Shown here: positions 18,832 to 27,281 of the stretch, in pieces | Layout: each line of letters opens with the position of its first letter | Numbering within the stretch: position 1 is the first letter of the stretch | Source: Microbacterium schleiferi | GTDB taxonomy: Bacteria; Actinomycetota; Actinomycetes; Actinomycetales; Microbacteriaceae | Length of the DNA stretch: 64,000 bases | Direction of reading: 5' to 3' | Assembly (NCBI RefSeq): GCF_020781975.1 | Contig: NZ_JAJGNI010000006.1 | Location: forward strand, 124,001-188,000 | Translations under genes and position numbers: made by a program | Notes under the pieces: generated by a model | Seen by the model: only the letters and a program-made list of their open reading frames with translations | Told to the model about the DNA's origin: nothing | The model's database searches: none

Positions 18832-19266
18832 GTGGGATACGTCGAGAGAAATACCTGGTCGCAACTGATTGCAAGTGCTGCGGGAACCGCTGTGTACCTG
18901 GTGCTGGTGCTGCCCCAGCTAGGGACCACCCCCATAGGAGAGATCGCCTGGCAGTGGCCGATGGTCTGGACGATCGCCGGTGCCATCGTGGTATCGATCG
19001 TGATCAGCATCCTGTGGGGTATCGGCGCGGGCATGCGCGACCCCGACGAGGAGCACCGCGCCGACCAGCGTGACCGGGAGATCGAGCACCTCGGCGACCG
19101 CGTCGGACAGGCCTTTCTGGTCATCGGTGGGCTGGCAGCGCTCATCCTGGCGATGGTGCAGGCCGAGTGGTTCTGGATCGGCAACGCCGTCTTCTTCGGC
19201 TTTTTCCTGTCCGCGTTCATCGGCGGCATCGCCCGCATCGTCGTTTACCGCCGAGGGATGCCGTAA
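18832..19266 (+). CDS. four-helix membrane protein of unknown function
   Basis: 144-residue protein with four predicted membrane helices: LIASAAGTAVYLVLVLPQLG, VWTIAGAIVVSIVISILWGI, AFLVIGGLAALILAMVQ and AVFFGFFLSAFIGGIARIVV. A charged cytoplasmic loop (MRDPDEEHRADQRDREIEHL) lies in the middle. I do not recognise a named family. The GTG start follows GAGGGAG. It overlaps the next gene, a small XRE regulator, by one base (TAATG). This pairing with a DNA-binding partner is recurrent in Gram-positive bacteria and suggests a regulator whose activity or target is linked to this membrane protein. Confidence 0.75.
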   Translation: MGYVERNTWSQLIASAAGTAVYLVLVLPQLGTTPIGEIAWQWPMVWTIAGAIVVSIVISILWGIGAGMRDPDEEHRADQRDREIEHLGDRVGQAFLVIGGLAALILAMVQAEWFWIGNAVFFGFFLSAFIGGIARIVVYRRGMP

Positions 19267-19502
19267 TGGTCAAGCCCACGAGAATCACCAACACCATCCG
19301 CGCGACGCGCGAAGCCGCCGGGATGACGCAGGCCGAGGTGGCCCGCCACATCGGAGTCACCCGCCAGACGCTCATCGCGATCGAGCAGGGCAAGTACTCC
19401 CCGTCGCTCGAACTCGCCTTTCAGCTCTCGCGGCTGTTTGGCATGACGATCGACGATCTCTTCGAGTACCCGACGGATGCCCCGGACGGAGTGTCAGCAT
19501 GA
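19266..19502 (+). CDS. small XRE-family transcriptional regulator
   Basis: 78-residue single-domain helix-turn-helix protein: RATREAAGMTQAEVARHIGV, TRQTLIAIEQGKYSPSLELA, FQLSRLFGMTIDDLFEY. It lacks a ligand-binding domain. It shares one base with the membrane-protein gene upstream and overlaps the alcohol dehydrogenase downstream by 4 bp (ATGA), so all three are one operon from the promoter at 18758. Autoregulation is likely but not shown. Confidence 0.9.
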   Translation: MVKPTRITNTIRATREAAGMTQAEVARHIGVTRQTLIAIEQGKYSPSLELAFQLSRLFGMTIDDLFEYPTDAPDGVSA

Positions 19503-20533
19503 CGACGAACCCTCCCATGGCCGAATCGGCGGCACCCCACGTGCCGAACGAGACGATGCGGGCCTGGGCCCAGCAGCGCTACGGCGGTCCGGAGACCGTT
19601 GAACCTGTCCGGGTCCCGGTGCCGACGCCCGGTCCCGCGGACCTCCTCCTGCGGGTGCGCGCGTGCGGCATCCATGCCGGCGACGCACGACTGATGCGTG
19701 GCGACCCCGCACTCGTGCGGCTCGCTTTCGGCATCCGTCGCCCGCGGACTGCCACGCGAGGGATAGATGTCGCAGGCACGGTGGTCGCGATGGGAGCGGC
19801 CGTGACGGGCTTTCGGATCGGTGACGAGGTGGTGGCCGAGATCGGTGTGGGTGGGGGCCTCGCCGAGTATGCGATCATACCCGCCGCCCGCGCGGTCAGC
19901 CGCCCCGCCCGGATCTCGCCGGCGGTCGCGGCCGCGCTCCCGGTTTCGGGCGGTACGGCCTGGCAGGCGCTGGATGCCGCCGGCGTCCACTCAGGAAGCC
20001 GCGTCCTGGTGATCGGGGCGTCGGGAGGCGTCGGCACGTACACCGTGCAGCTTGCCGCCGAGCGCGGCGCCGAGGTGTGGGCTCTCGCCGGCGAGCGAGC
20101 GCTCGGCCTCGTGACCGGCCTCGGCGCGGCCCACACGTTCGACTACCGACAGGTGCAGCCCGGCGCGCCCGAGCTCCCCCCGGCGAGCTTCGACGCGGTC
20201 ATCGACATCGCCGGCACCGCTCCGCTCGCCACGTTGCGCGGTCTGCTCCGGGAGGGCGGGACCGTCGTGCTCGTCTCGGGCGCTGGGGGGAAGATCCTCG
20301 GACCCATGGGGCGGATGCTGAAAGCTGCCTTCCTGTCGCGGCGCCGCCGCCGCATCCGTTCCCTCGCCGCCACCGCGAGACCTGAGATCCTGGCGCAGCT
20401 GCTGGAGCTGACTGATCGTGGCAGCATCCGTCCCGTGATCGAACGGACGTACTCGTTGGACGCGGCACGCGACGCGCTCGCGCACGTGGACGCGGGACAT
20501 GCTGTGGGCAAGGTTGTCGTGGCGGTCGAGTAG
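19499..20533 (+). CDS. NAD(P)-dependent zinc-type alcohol dehydrogenase / quinone oxidoreductase
   Basis: 344-residue medium-chain dehydrogenase. The catalytic half has MRAWAQQRYGGPETVEPVRV and GIHAGDARLMRG, and the Rossmann half has the nucleotide motif VLVIGASGGVGTYTVQLAAE. The segment where structural zinc cysteines would sit is absent, so it resembles the quinone oxidoreductase/reticulon-4-interacting branch rather than a classical zinc ADH. The substrate is unknown. The long upstream extension of the frame is an overlap with the XRE gene; the ATG at 19499 overlaps its stop. Confidence 0.85.
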   Translation: MTTNPPMAESAAPHVPNETMRAWAQQRYGGPETVEPVRVPVPTPGPADLLLRVRACGIHAGDARLMRGDPALVRLAFGIRRPRTATRGIDVAGTVVAMGAAVTGFRIGDEVVAEIGVGGGLAEYAIIPAARAVSRPARISPAVAAALPVSGGTAWQALDAAGVHSGSRVLVIGASGGVGTYTVQLAAERGAEVWALAGERALGLVTGLGAAHTFDYRQVQPGAPELPPASFDAVIDIAGTAPLATLRGLLREGGTVVLVSGAGGKILGPMGRMLKAAFLSRRRRRIRSLAATARPEILAQLLELTDRGSIRPVIERTYSLDAARDALAHVDAGHAVGKVVVAVE

Positions 20534-20547
20534 CGCTCTCGCGCCGT

Positions 20548-20629
20548 GGCTAACTCCTCAACCCCTCGTTAGATTCGCCCGGTCGAGCTCCCGAACTACC
20601 TCGCGGGGGTCAACGTTGAGGAGTTAGCC
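20548..20629. repeat. 82-bp intergenic palindromic element, copy 2
   Basis: GGCTAACTCCTCAAC (20548-20562) and its perfect complement (20615-20629) enclose 52 bases. The outer word matches the ends of the 12338-12417 element. Confidence 0.7.
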
Positions 20630-20676
20630 GCACCGCGGGGCCGATCCCTCGGCCGATGGCGACGATCGTGCGAGAA

Positions 20677-20682
20677 TAGAGT
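20677..20682 (+). promoter_or_regulatory. candidate -10 box for the arginine/ornithine operon
   Basis: TAGAGT about 84 bases before the start at 20767. The resulting leader (about 78 nt) is unusually long for this window and contains short complementary stretches, so a leader-based control is possible. Confidence 0.35.
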
Positions 20683-20766
20683 CCGGCGTGCCCGTGTCGC
20701 CGGCATCTTTCTGCTCCGCCGGGCCTCTGGACAGCGTCCGCCAGCCGCACTCTCCAGGAGAACGAC

Positions 20767-21654
20767 GTGACGACTACGACGCCCGCACCGAACGCCGCAC
20801 CGACCCGCACGGCTCAGCGCCGCCGCTACCTGATGTGCCGCCCCGAGCACTTCACGGTCAGCTACACGATCAACCCGTGGATGGAGCCCGCCAAGCCCAC
20901 CGACACCGCCAAGGCCGTGGCGCAGTGGCAGGTGCTCTACGACACCTACCTCGAGCTCGGGCACGAGGTCGAGCTGATCGACCCCGCCGAGGGGCTTCCC
21001 GACATGGTCTACACGGCCAACGGCGGGTTCATCATCGACGGCATCGCCTATGCGCCGAAGTTCCGGTTCGCTGAGCGCGCCGGCGAGGAGCGCCACTTCA
21101 TCGACTGGTTCCGCGCCGCAGGATTCGAGACCGTCATCCCCGAGGAAGTCAACGAGGGCGAGGGCGACTTCCTGCTCGCGGGTGACGTCATCCTCGCGGG
21201 TACTGGGTTCCGCTCGACCGGCGACAGCCACCGTGAGGTCGGCGAGGTTTTCGGCAGGGAGGTCATCTCGCTGACTCTCACCGACCCGCGCTTCTATCAC
21301 CTCGACACGGCGATCTCGGTGCTCGATCCGGTCATCGGCGCGGCCCAGGGCGGGCCGGATGCCGCGAACATCGCCTACCTGCCGGGTGCCTTCGATGAGG
21401 CCAGCCAGCGGATCCTCGCCGAGCGCTTCCCCGACGCGATCCGGGTCTCGGATGCCGACGGCGCGGTGTTCGGATTGAACTCGGCCAGCGATGGCTACAA
21501 CGTGTTCATCTCGCCGCGGGCTACCGGTTTCGAGGCGCAGTTGCGAGAGCGCGGCTATAACCCGGTGCTCATCGACCTGTCTGAGCTGCTCCTCGGCGGC
21601 GGCGGGATCAAGTGCTGCACCCTCGAGCTGCGGGCGAAGCGGGACGAGTCATGA
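20767..21654 (+). CDS. arginine-modifying enzyme (dimethylargininase / arginine dihydrolase family)
   Basis: 295-residue amidinotransferase-fold hydrolase. Catalytic elements are visible: Cys in GGGGIKCCTLELR, His in FYHLDTAIS, and Glu/Asp in EGEGDFLLAG. Such proteins are usually annotated as dimethylargininase, which releases citrulline. However, it has INPWME and DMVYTANGG (Asn85), an Asn arrangement I associate with cyanobacterial arginine dihydrolases (ArgZ/AgrE) that convert arginine to ornithine, ammonia and CO2. The next gene, overlapping by 4 bp, is ornithine aminotransferase, which fits that reaction. The GTG start has AGGAG six bases upstream. Confidence 0.85.
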   Translation: MTTTTPAPNAAPTRTAQRRRYLMCRPEHFTVSYTINPWMEPAKPTDTAKAVAQWQVLYDTYLELGHEVELIDPAEGLPDMVYTANGGFIIDGIAYAPKFRFAERAGEERHFIDWFRAAGFETVIPEEVNEGEGDFLLAGDVILAGTGFRSTGDSHREVGEVFGREVISLTLTDPRFYHLDTAISVLDPVIGAAQGGPDAANIAYLPGAFDEASQRILAERFPDAIRVSDADGAVFGLNSASDGYNVFISPRATGFEAQLRERGYNPVLIDLSELLLGGGGIKCCTLELRAKRDES

Positions 21655-22877
21655 GCGCCGACCAGATCTCCATCGACGCGACCACGCTCGAGATCATCCG
21701 GGCAGAAGACGAGCACCTCGCCCACAACTACCACCCGCTGCCGGTCGTGATCTCCCGCGGCGAGGGAGTGTGGGTGACGGATGTCGAGGGCAAGCGCTAC
21801 CTGGACCTGCTGTCGGCGTACTCGGCGTTGAACTTCGGGCACGGGCATCCGGCTCTGCTCGCCGTTGCCCGGGAGCAGTTGGAACGGTTGACCCTCACGA
21901 GCCGGGCGTACCACAACGACAAGCTCGGAACCTTCGCTGCTGCGCTCGCGAAGCTCGCCGGCAAACACATGGTGCTTCCGATGAACACCGGCGCCGAGGC
22001 CGTCGAGACCGGCATCAAGGTCGCGCGCGCCTGGGGGTATCGGGTCAAGGGCATCCCCGCGGACGCAGCACGCGTGATCGTCGCGGGCGGGAACTTCCAC
22101 GGCCGCACGATCACGATTGTCGGGTTCTCCGACGACCCCTCGGCCCGGGACGCTTTCGGGCCGTACAGTGGCGGCTTCGCGCAGGTTCCGTTCGGGGATG
22201 CCGCGGCCCTCGAGGCAGCCATCGACGAGAACACCGCGGCCGTCCTTCTTGAGCCGATCCAGGGTGAGGCCGGCGTCATTGTTCCGCCGGATGGCTACCT
22301 GCGATCGGTGCGCGAGATCTGCGACCGCCACAATGTTCTGCTTATCGCCGACGAGATCCAGTCAGGTCTCGGCCGGGTGGGCGAGACCTTCGCGTGCGAC
22401 CGCGAACAGGTCGTGCCCGACATGTACCTGCTCGGCAAGGCGCTCGGCGGCGGCATCCTGCCCCTGTCGGCAGTCGTGGCCGACGCCGACGTTCTCGGCG
22501 TCATCCGTCCCGGCGAGCACGGCTCGACCTTCGGAGGGAACCCGCTCGCTGCCGCGATAGGTGAGCGTGTCGTTGAGATGCTCTCGACCGGAGAGTTCCA
22601 GGAGCGAGCTCGCGCACTCGGGGAGCACCTCGAGTCGCGCCTTTCGGACCTCGTCGGGCACGGGGTGACGGCGATCCGCGTCGCGGGGCTCTGGGCAGGG
22701 ATCGACATCGATCCGAAGGTCGGTACCGGACGCGAGGTCGCCGAACGGCTGCTCTCCCGCGGCGTGCTCGTCAAGGACACGCACGGTCAGACCATCCGGA
22801 TCGCACCGCCCCTCGTCATCCGTGCCACCGAGATCGACTGGGCCGTCGAGCAACTCAAACTCGTCCTCGCTGCGTGA
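21651..22877 (+). CDS. rocD: ornithine aminotransferase
   Basis: 408-residue class-III PLP aminotransferase. PLP site: Lys in MYLLGKALGGGILPLSA, the Asp in IADEIQSGLGR, and MNTGAEAVETGIKVAR. The N-terminal HNYHPLPVVISRGEGVWVTD and AYSALNFGHGHP are typical of ornithine transaminases. It converts ornithine and 2-oxoglutarate to glutamate-5-semialdehyde and glutamate. The start overlaps the stop of the arginine enzyme (ATGA). The product can be finished by the dehydrogenase half of PutA at 12.5-16.2 kb. Confidence 0.94.
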   Translation: MSADQISIDATTLEIIRAEDEHLAHNYHPLPVVISRGEGVWVTDVEGKRYLDLLSAYSALNFGHGHPALLAVAREQLERLTLTSRAYHNDKLGTFAAALAKLAGKHMVLPMNTGAEAVETGIKVARAWGYRVKGIPADAARVIVAGGNFHGRTITIVGFSDDPSARDAFGPYSGGFAQVPFGDAAALEAAIDENTAAVLLEPIQGEAGVIVPPDGYLRSVREICDRHNVLLIADEIQSGLGRVGETFACDREQVVPDMYLLGKALGGGILPLSAVVADADVLGVIRPGEHGSTFGGNPLAAAIGERVVEMLSTGEFQERARALGEHLESRLSDLVGHGVTAIRVAGLWAGIDIDPKVGTGREVAERLLSRGVLVKDTHGQTIRIAPPLVIRATEIDWAVEQLKLVLAA

Positions 22878-22943
22878 CCCCCGCGCCCGGCCTGTCCCGA
22901 GGCGCGAACCCACAGCATCCTGCCCAAACCCACACGTTCTGGC

Positions 22944-22983
22944 GCGCGGAAGGTGTGGGTTCGGCGCGGAAGGTGTGGGTTCG
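22944..22983. repeat. tandem 20-bp duplication in a convergent gene gap
   Basis: GCGCGGAAGGTGTGGGTTCG occurs twice head to tail (22944-22963, 22964-22983). Upstream, 22912-22940 has two complementary AACCCACA words, so hairpins can form. It lies between rocD and the convergent molybdopterin oxidoreductase and probably acts as the terminator region. Confidence 0.6.
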
Positions 22984-23015
22984 GCAGAAGATGGGGTGGA
23001 TGCGGGAAGCGGGTG

Positions 23016-24578
23016 CTACGCGACGTTGGCGATGATGGTGTGCCAACCGGTCGCACCGTTCGGAGCCGGCGGGGCCTGATCGGATGTCTGGGTCTGGCTG
23101 TCCACGTTGGTCGCGCGGCACCGTATGGTGTGCTGGCCGGCATCGGTCGCGTTCCACGGGATGCTCCACTGCACCCAGGTGTCGTCCGAGATCGCGGTCG
23201 CAAGCTCGGCCTGCTGCCACGGGCCGTCATCGATCTTCACCTCGACGCCGGCGACCCCGACATGCTGCTGCCACGCCACCCCCGCGATGACCGTCTCACC
23301 GGCGGGCACCGTGACGCCCGAGCGAGGCACGTCGATACGGGACTGCAGCTTGATAGGCCCGAGTTCCGACCAGCCGCGCGGAGTCCAGTAACCCTCGGCC
23401 TGATCGAACCGCGTGACCTCGAGATCGACGACCCACTTGGTGGCCGATACGTATCCGTAGAGCCCGGGTACGACCATCCGCACCGGAAAGCCGTGCTCGG
23501 GCGGAAGGGGCTCGCCGTTCATGCCGATGGCGAGAATCGCATTGCGATCGTCAGTGAGCGCCTCCAGTGGCGTCCCCGCGGTGAACCCATCGACCGACGT
23601 CGACAGCACCATGTCGGCATCCGCCGTCGGGCGAGCCCGGGCGAGCAGCTCGCGGATGGGGTAACCCAGCCATACCGCGTTGCCGACGAGGTCACCGCCG
23701 ACGTTGTTCGAGACGCACGTGAGTGTCGTCGTGCTCTCATCCAGCGGCAGCGCGAGCAGTTCGTCCCAGGTGACTTCGACCTCTTCCTCGACCATGCCGT
23801 GGATGCGAAGACTCCACGTCGCAGGATCGACCTGCGGAACCACCAGGGCAGTGTCGATGCGGTAGAAGTCGGCGTTCGGCGTGATGAGGGGCGTGATCCC
23901 CTGGATGTCGAGCTCGGCGCCCGCGGGTATTGGCGGGGCGGTCGTCGCGGGCGCAGGCAGCTTCAACGCGTCGCGCACGGTCGTCACCGCTCGCGCCCCG
24001 CCGCGTGCGATGTTTCCGGCGACTGCCGCAATAACGCCGACCGCGGTTGCGCCGCCCATCCACACGAGTGCCTGGCGGCGGCTCGGTCGAGTGTCGGCAT
24101 CCGTGTCGGTGGCCTCGTCATCGCGCGCCGCACTGCGCCGCAGTACCCGGATGAGGTAGTGCAGCGCAAGGACCGAAACGACGCCTGCGATGACCGAGGG
24201 AAGCCAAGCGATCCCGCTGGCATCGCTGCGAGTGAGGGCGACGACAGCGCCCACGACACCGAACGCGCCGAGAATGACCAGGCCCCACGGGGGCTTGCGC
24301 AGCTGCAGGATGCCGGCCACTCCCGCCAGCAGCACGAGGACGATTCCGATGCCCGTCAGCAGAGCGATCTTGTCGTTCGTCCCGAACAGGGCGATCGCGA
24401 GGTCCTTGCCCCACGGCGGCGCGGCATCGATGATCGCCCCGCCGATGACGGCGAACGGGCTGGATGCCGGAGCGAACAAGACCGCCGAGAGTTCTCCCAG
24501 GCCCGCACCGAGGATCGCCGCGGCGGCTCCTGCGAGAGCGGCGACGGCGGTGTCTTGCCTGCGTCGGGTGTCACCCAC
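23016..24578 (-). CDS. membrane-anchored molybdopterin oxidoreductase, sulfite oxidase family
   Basis: 520-residue protein. Residues 1-145 contain four hydrophobic helices, and a fifth (about 170-190) follows an RRQ-type motif. The external part is a sulfite oxidase-type molybdenum cofactor domain with the ligand Cys288 in TLTCVSNNVGGDLVGNAVW and HGFPVRMVVPGLYGYVSATK, and a C-terminal dimerisation domain (GVAWQQHVGVAGVEVKIDDG). The substrate is unknown; homologues oxidise sulfite or reduce oxidised biomolecules. The GTG start is supported by TAGCCT seven bases upstream on the minus strand. Confidence 0.88.
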   Translation of the reverse strand: MGDTRRRQDTAVAALAGAAAAILGAGLGELSAVLFAPASSPFAVIGGAIIDAAPPWGKDLAIALFGTNDKIALLTGIGIVLVLLAGVAGILQLRKPPWGLVILGAFGVVGAVVALTRSDASGIAWLPSVIAGVVSVLALHYLIRVLRRSAARDDEATDTDADTRPSRRQALVWMGGATAVGVIAAVAGNIARGGARAVTTVRDALKLPAPATTAPPIPAGAELDIQGITPLITPNADFYRIDTALVVPQVDPATWSLRIHGMVEEEVEVTWDELLALPLDESTTTLTCVSNNVGGDLVGNAVWLGYPIRELLARARPTADADMVLSTSVDGFTAGTPLEALTDDRNAILAIGMNGEPLPPEHGFPVRMVVPGLYGYVSATKWVVDLEVTRFDQAEGYWTPRGWSELGPIKLQSRIDVPRSGVTVPAGETVIAGVAWQQHVGVAGVEVKIDDGPWQQAELATAISDDTWVQWSIPWNATDAGQHTIRCRATNVDSQTQTSDQAPPAPNGATGWHTIIANVA

Positions 24579-24666
24579 GTTCCCGAGGCTAACCGCGTTC
24601 GGAGGGGGTGCGGCCCGTCCGTAAGGAATCCGAAAGAAGGAAACACCCGTGCAACACGGCCGCGAC

Positions 24667-24672
24667 TAGGCT
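24667..24672 (+). promoter_or_regulatory. -10 box, leaderless type, for the ATP-grasp operon
   Basis: TAGGCT six bases before the ATG at 24679. Confidence 0.6.
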
Positions 24673-24678
24673 CGACCC

Positions 24679-26355
24679 ATGGGTGACCTGTTCGACGGAT
24701 ACGGCTCCACCGCATCGACGCGGAAGACATCGTCGGGCGTCCCGCCCTTCGATGAGATGTTCGCGTCAGCGCCGGCAAAGGATGGGTCGGCCGAGTCGCG
24801 GCGGGCGTACCGCGAGCTCTACCAGGCGCTCGCGCAGATGACCCAAGAGGAGCTGCGCGGCCGCACCGATTCGCTTGCGAGTTCGTACCTCGCGCAAGGC
24901 GTCACGTTCGATTTCGCGGGTGAGGAACGCCCCTTCCCGCTGGATGCTGTGCCCCGTGTCATCCCCTACGACGAGTGGTCGCGTGTGGAGGCTGGAGTCT
25001 CGCAGCGCGTCCGGGCCCTCGAAGCGTTCCTCGATGACGCGTACGGTCGGCAGCACTGCGTGCGTGACGGAGTGCTGCCAGCCGCGCTCATCGCGTCCTC
25101 GCAGTACTACTACCGGCAGGCTGCCGGGATTCACAGTGCCAACGGAGTGCGCATCCAGGTCTCGGGGATCGACCTCATCCGTGATGAGCACGGCGAGATG
25201 CGCGTGCTCGAAGACAACGTTCGTGTGCCATCCGGCGTGAGCTACGTCATCTCGAACCGGCGGGTGATGGCCCAGACGCTGCCCGAGCTGTTCGTGTCGA
25301 TGCGGGTGCGCCCGGTCGGTGACTATCCGAACAAGCTGCTGGGCGCGCTTCGTGCCTCGGCGCCCCCGGGCATCGAGGACCCGAACGTCGTCGTCCTCAC
25401 CCCCGGTGTCTACAACTCGGCGTACTTCGAGCACACCCTGCTTGCCCGGCTCATGGGCGTCGAGCTCGTCGAAGGCCGGGATCTCGTATGCATCGGCGGC
25501 AAGGTCTTCATGCGCACGACCCGTGGACCGCAGCGCGTCGACGTGATCTACCGTCGGGTCGACGACGACTTCCTCGATCCGCTGCAGTTTCGCGCCGACT
25601 CCATGCTCGGAGCTCCCGGCCTGCTGCTGGCAGCGCGCCTGGGCAACGTCACGATCGCCAACGCCGTGGGCAACGGCGTCGCCGACGACAAACTGCTCTA
25701 CACCTACGTGCCCGACCTGATCCGGTACTACCTCGCCGAAGAGCCGATCCTCAAGAATGTCGACACGTGGCGCCTCGAGGAACCGAACGCTCTCGAGGAG
25801 GTCCTGGACCGTCTCGACGAGCTCGTGGTGAAGCCAGTCGATGGCTCGGGCGGTAAGGGTCTCGTCGTCGGCCCGGATGCCTCGCCGGCCGAACTCGAGA
25901 AGCTTCGCAAGCGCCTGCTCGCCGACCCGCGCGGCTGGATCGCCCAGCCGGTCGTCATGCTCTCGACCATCCCGACTCTCGTGGAGGACGGGGTGCGGCC
26001 ACGGCACGCAGACCTGCGTCCGTTCGCCGTCAACAACGGCGACGAAGTGTGGGTGCTCCCGGGTGGTCTCACCCGCGTGGCGCTGCCGGAGGGGCAGCTC
26101 GTCGTCAACTCGAGCCAGGGCGGTGGATCGAAAGACACGTGGATTGTCGGCGGCGATGCTCCGCCGCACGTCGAGTACGGGCAGGGTCACGGTCTAGCCG
26201 GGCTCGTCGCCGATCAGGCGTCCGTCACCGAGGCGATCCCGATCATCTATCCCGAGCAGACCGAGCCGACGCACTCGCCACAGGATCGTCCCCGCACGCA
26301 CACCGAGCAGCAAGAGCAACAGCAGCAGCAGGCCCAGGATGGTGCGCCATGCTGA
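24679..26355 (+). CDS. circularly permuted ATP-grasp protein
   Basis: 558-residue protein of the DUF404/DUF407 circularly permuted ATP-grasp family. Landmarks are FDFAGEERPFPLDAVPRVI, SSQYYYRQAAGIHSANGVRI, DLIRDEHGEMRVLEDNVRVP, VVKPVDGSGGKGLVVGPDAS (ATP-binding) and RHADLRPFAVNNGDEVWVLPGGLTRVA. The tail ends in a low-complexity Gln run (about 548-552) before the stop. Such enzymes are predicted amide-bond-forming ligases. It overlaps the alpha-E gene by 7 bp, and a transglutaminase-like gene follows: the conserved three-gene set whose peptide product is unknown. Confidence 0.9.
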   Translation: MGDLFDGYGSTASTRKTSSGVPPFDEMFASAPAKDGSAESRRAYRELYQALAQMTQEELRGRTDSLASSYLAQGVTFDFAGEERPFPLDAVPRVIPYDEWSRVEAGVSQRVRALEAFLDDAYGRQHCVRDGVLPAALIASSQYYYRQAAGIHSANGVRIQVSGIDLIRDEHGEMRVLEDNVRVPSGVSYVISNRRVMAQTLPELFVSMRVRPVGDYPNKLLGALRASAPPGIEDPNVVVLTPGVYNSAYFEHTLLARLMGVELVEGRDLVCIGGKVFMRTTRGPQRVDVIYRRVDDDFLDPLQFRADSMLGAPGLLLAARLGNVTIANAVGNGVADDKLLYTYVPDLIRYYLAEEPILKNVDTWRLEEPNALEEVLDRLDELVVKPVDGSGGKGLVVGPDASPAELEKLRKRLLADPRGWIAQPVVMLSTIPTLVEDGVRPRHADLRPFAVNNGDEVWVLPGGLTRVALPEGQLVVNSSQGGGSKDTWIVGGDAPPHVEYGQGHGLAGLVADQASVTEAIPIIYPEQTEPTHSPQDRPRTHTEQQEQQQQQAQDGAPC

Positions 26356-27281
26356 GCCGCATCGCCGAGAGCCTCTTCTGGATCGGACGCTACATCGAGC
26401 GCTCGGACGGCACTGCCCGCATCCTCGACGTGCACCTCCAGCTCCTGCTGGAGGATCCCTGGATCGACGAAGACACCGCGTGCCGGTCGCTCCTGAGCGT
26501 CATGGGCTCCGTTCCGCCGGACGGCCTCGAGGTCGTCGGGCGTAACGACGTCCTGCAGCGGCTCGCTGTCGACCGCATGAACCCGTCGAGCATCGCCTAC
26601 TCGGTGGCATCCGCCCGCGAGAACGCACGCCGGGCCCGGGAGATCGTCTCGACCGAGCTCTGGGAGTGCTTGAACACCACCAACTCCCGGATGCCGCGGC
26701 GTCTGCAGACCGACAAGGTGCACGACTTCTTCCAGTGGGCCCGCGAGCGCGCCGCGCTCGCGGTCGGAATCGTCGACTCCTCGACCAGCCGTGACGAGTC
26801 GTGGCAGTTCTTCACGCTCGGTCGCAGCATCGAGCGGGCCGACATGACCGCTCGGCTCCTTGCCACGCGGTCGCTGACCGAGGCATCCGGTCCGTCCTGG
26901 ACGACGATCCTGCGGTCGTGCGGCGCCTACGAGGCATACCTGCGCACCTACCGCGGCATCCCGAGCGCGCGCAATGCCGCCGAGTTCCTGCTCTTGGATC
27001 GCCTGTTCCCGCGCTCGATCATCTACTCGATCCAGCAGGCGGAGGGGTGCATGTCGGCGATCGACCCGCGTGCCGACCGCGTCGGGCACTCCAACAGCGT
27101 GCTGCGGGCCCTCGGCCGGATCCGCAACGAACTCGAGTACAAGCCCGTCGCCGACATCCTCAGCGATCTTCCCGAGGAGATGGAGCGCGTGCAGGTCGTC
27201 ACCCGCGAGGCGTCGGAGGCGATCCGCCAGCGCTTCTTCCCGACGCAGGCTGAGCCGAGCTGGATCGGAGAGATCTCATGA
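26349..27281 (+). CDS. alpha-E domain protein
   Basis: 310-residue all-alpha DUF403 protein: MLSRIAESLFWIGRYIERSD, VHDFFQWARERAALAVGIVD, SIERADMTARLLATRS and ARNAAEFLLLDRLFPRSIIY. The domain is found almost only beside or fused to the circularly permuted ATP-grasp, with which it is thought to act in an amide-ligase system. The ATG at 26349 overlaps the upstream stop by 7 bp. The longer in-frame extension runs through the ATP-grasp gene and is not real. Confidence 0.92.
   Translation: MLSRIAESLFWIGRYIERSDGTARILDVHLQLLLEDPWIDEDTACRSLLSVMGSVPPDGLEVVGRNDVLQRLAVDRMNPSSIAYSVASARENARRAREIVSTELWECLNTTNSRMPRRLQTDKVHDFFQWARERAALAVGIVDSSTSRDESWQFFTLGRSIERADMTARLLATRSLTEASGPSWTTILRSCGAYEAYLRTYRGIPSARNAAEFLLLDRLFPRSIIYSIQQAEGCMSAIDPRADRVGHSNSVLRALGRIRNELEYKPVADILSDLPEEMERVQVVTREASEAIRQRFFPTQAEPSWIGEIS

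Noticed and set aside
20677..20766. Riboswitch in the leader of the arginine/ornithine operon
   Set aside because: Leader is long and can fold weakly, but no known aptamer pattern is recognisable.
22953..24686. 577-codon plus-strand frame antisense to the molybdopterin oxidoreductase
   Set aside because: It is antisense to a well-supported gene with Cys288 and a supported leaderless start; the sequence is His/Arg-rich and has no recognisable domain.
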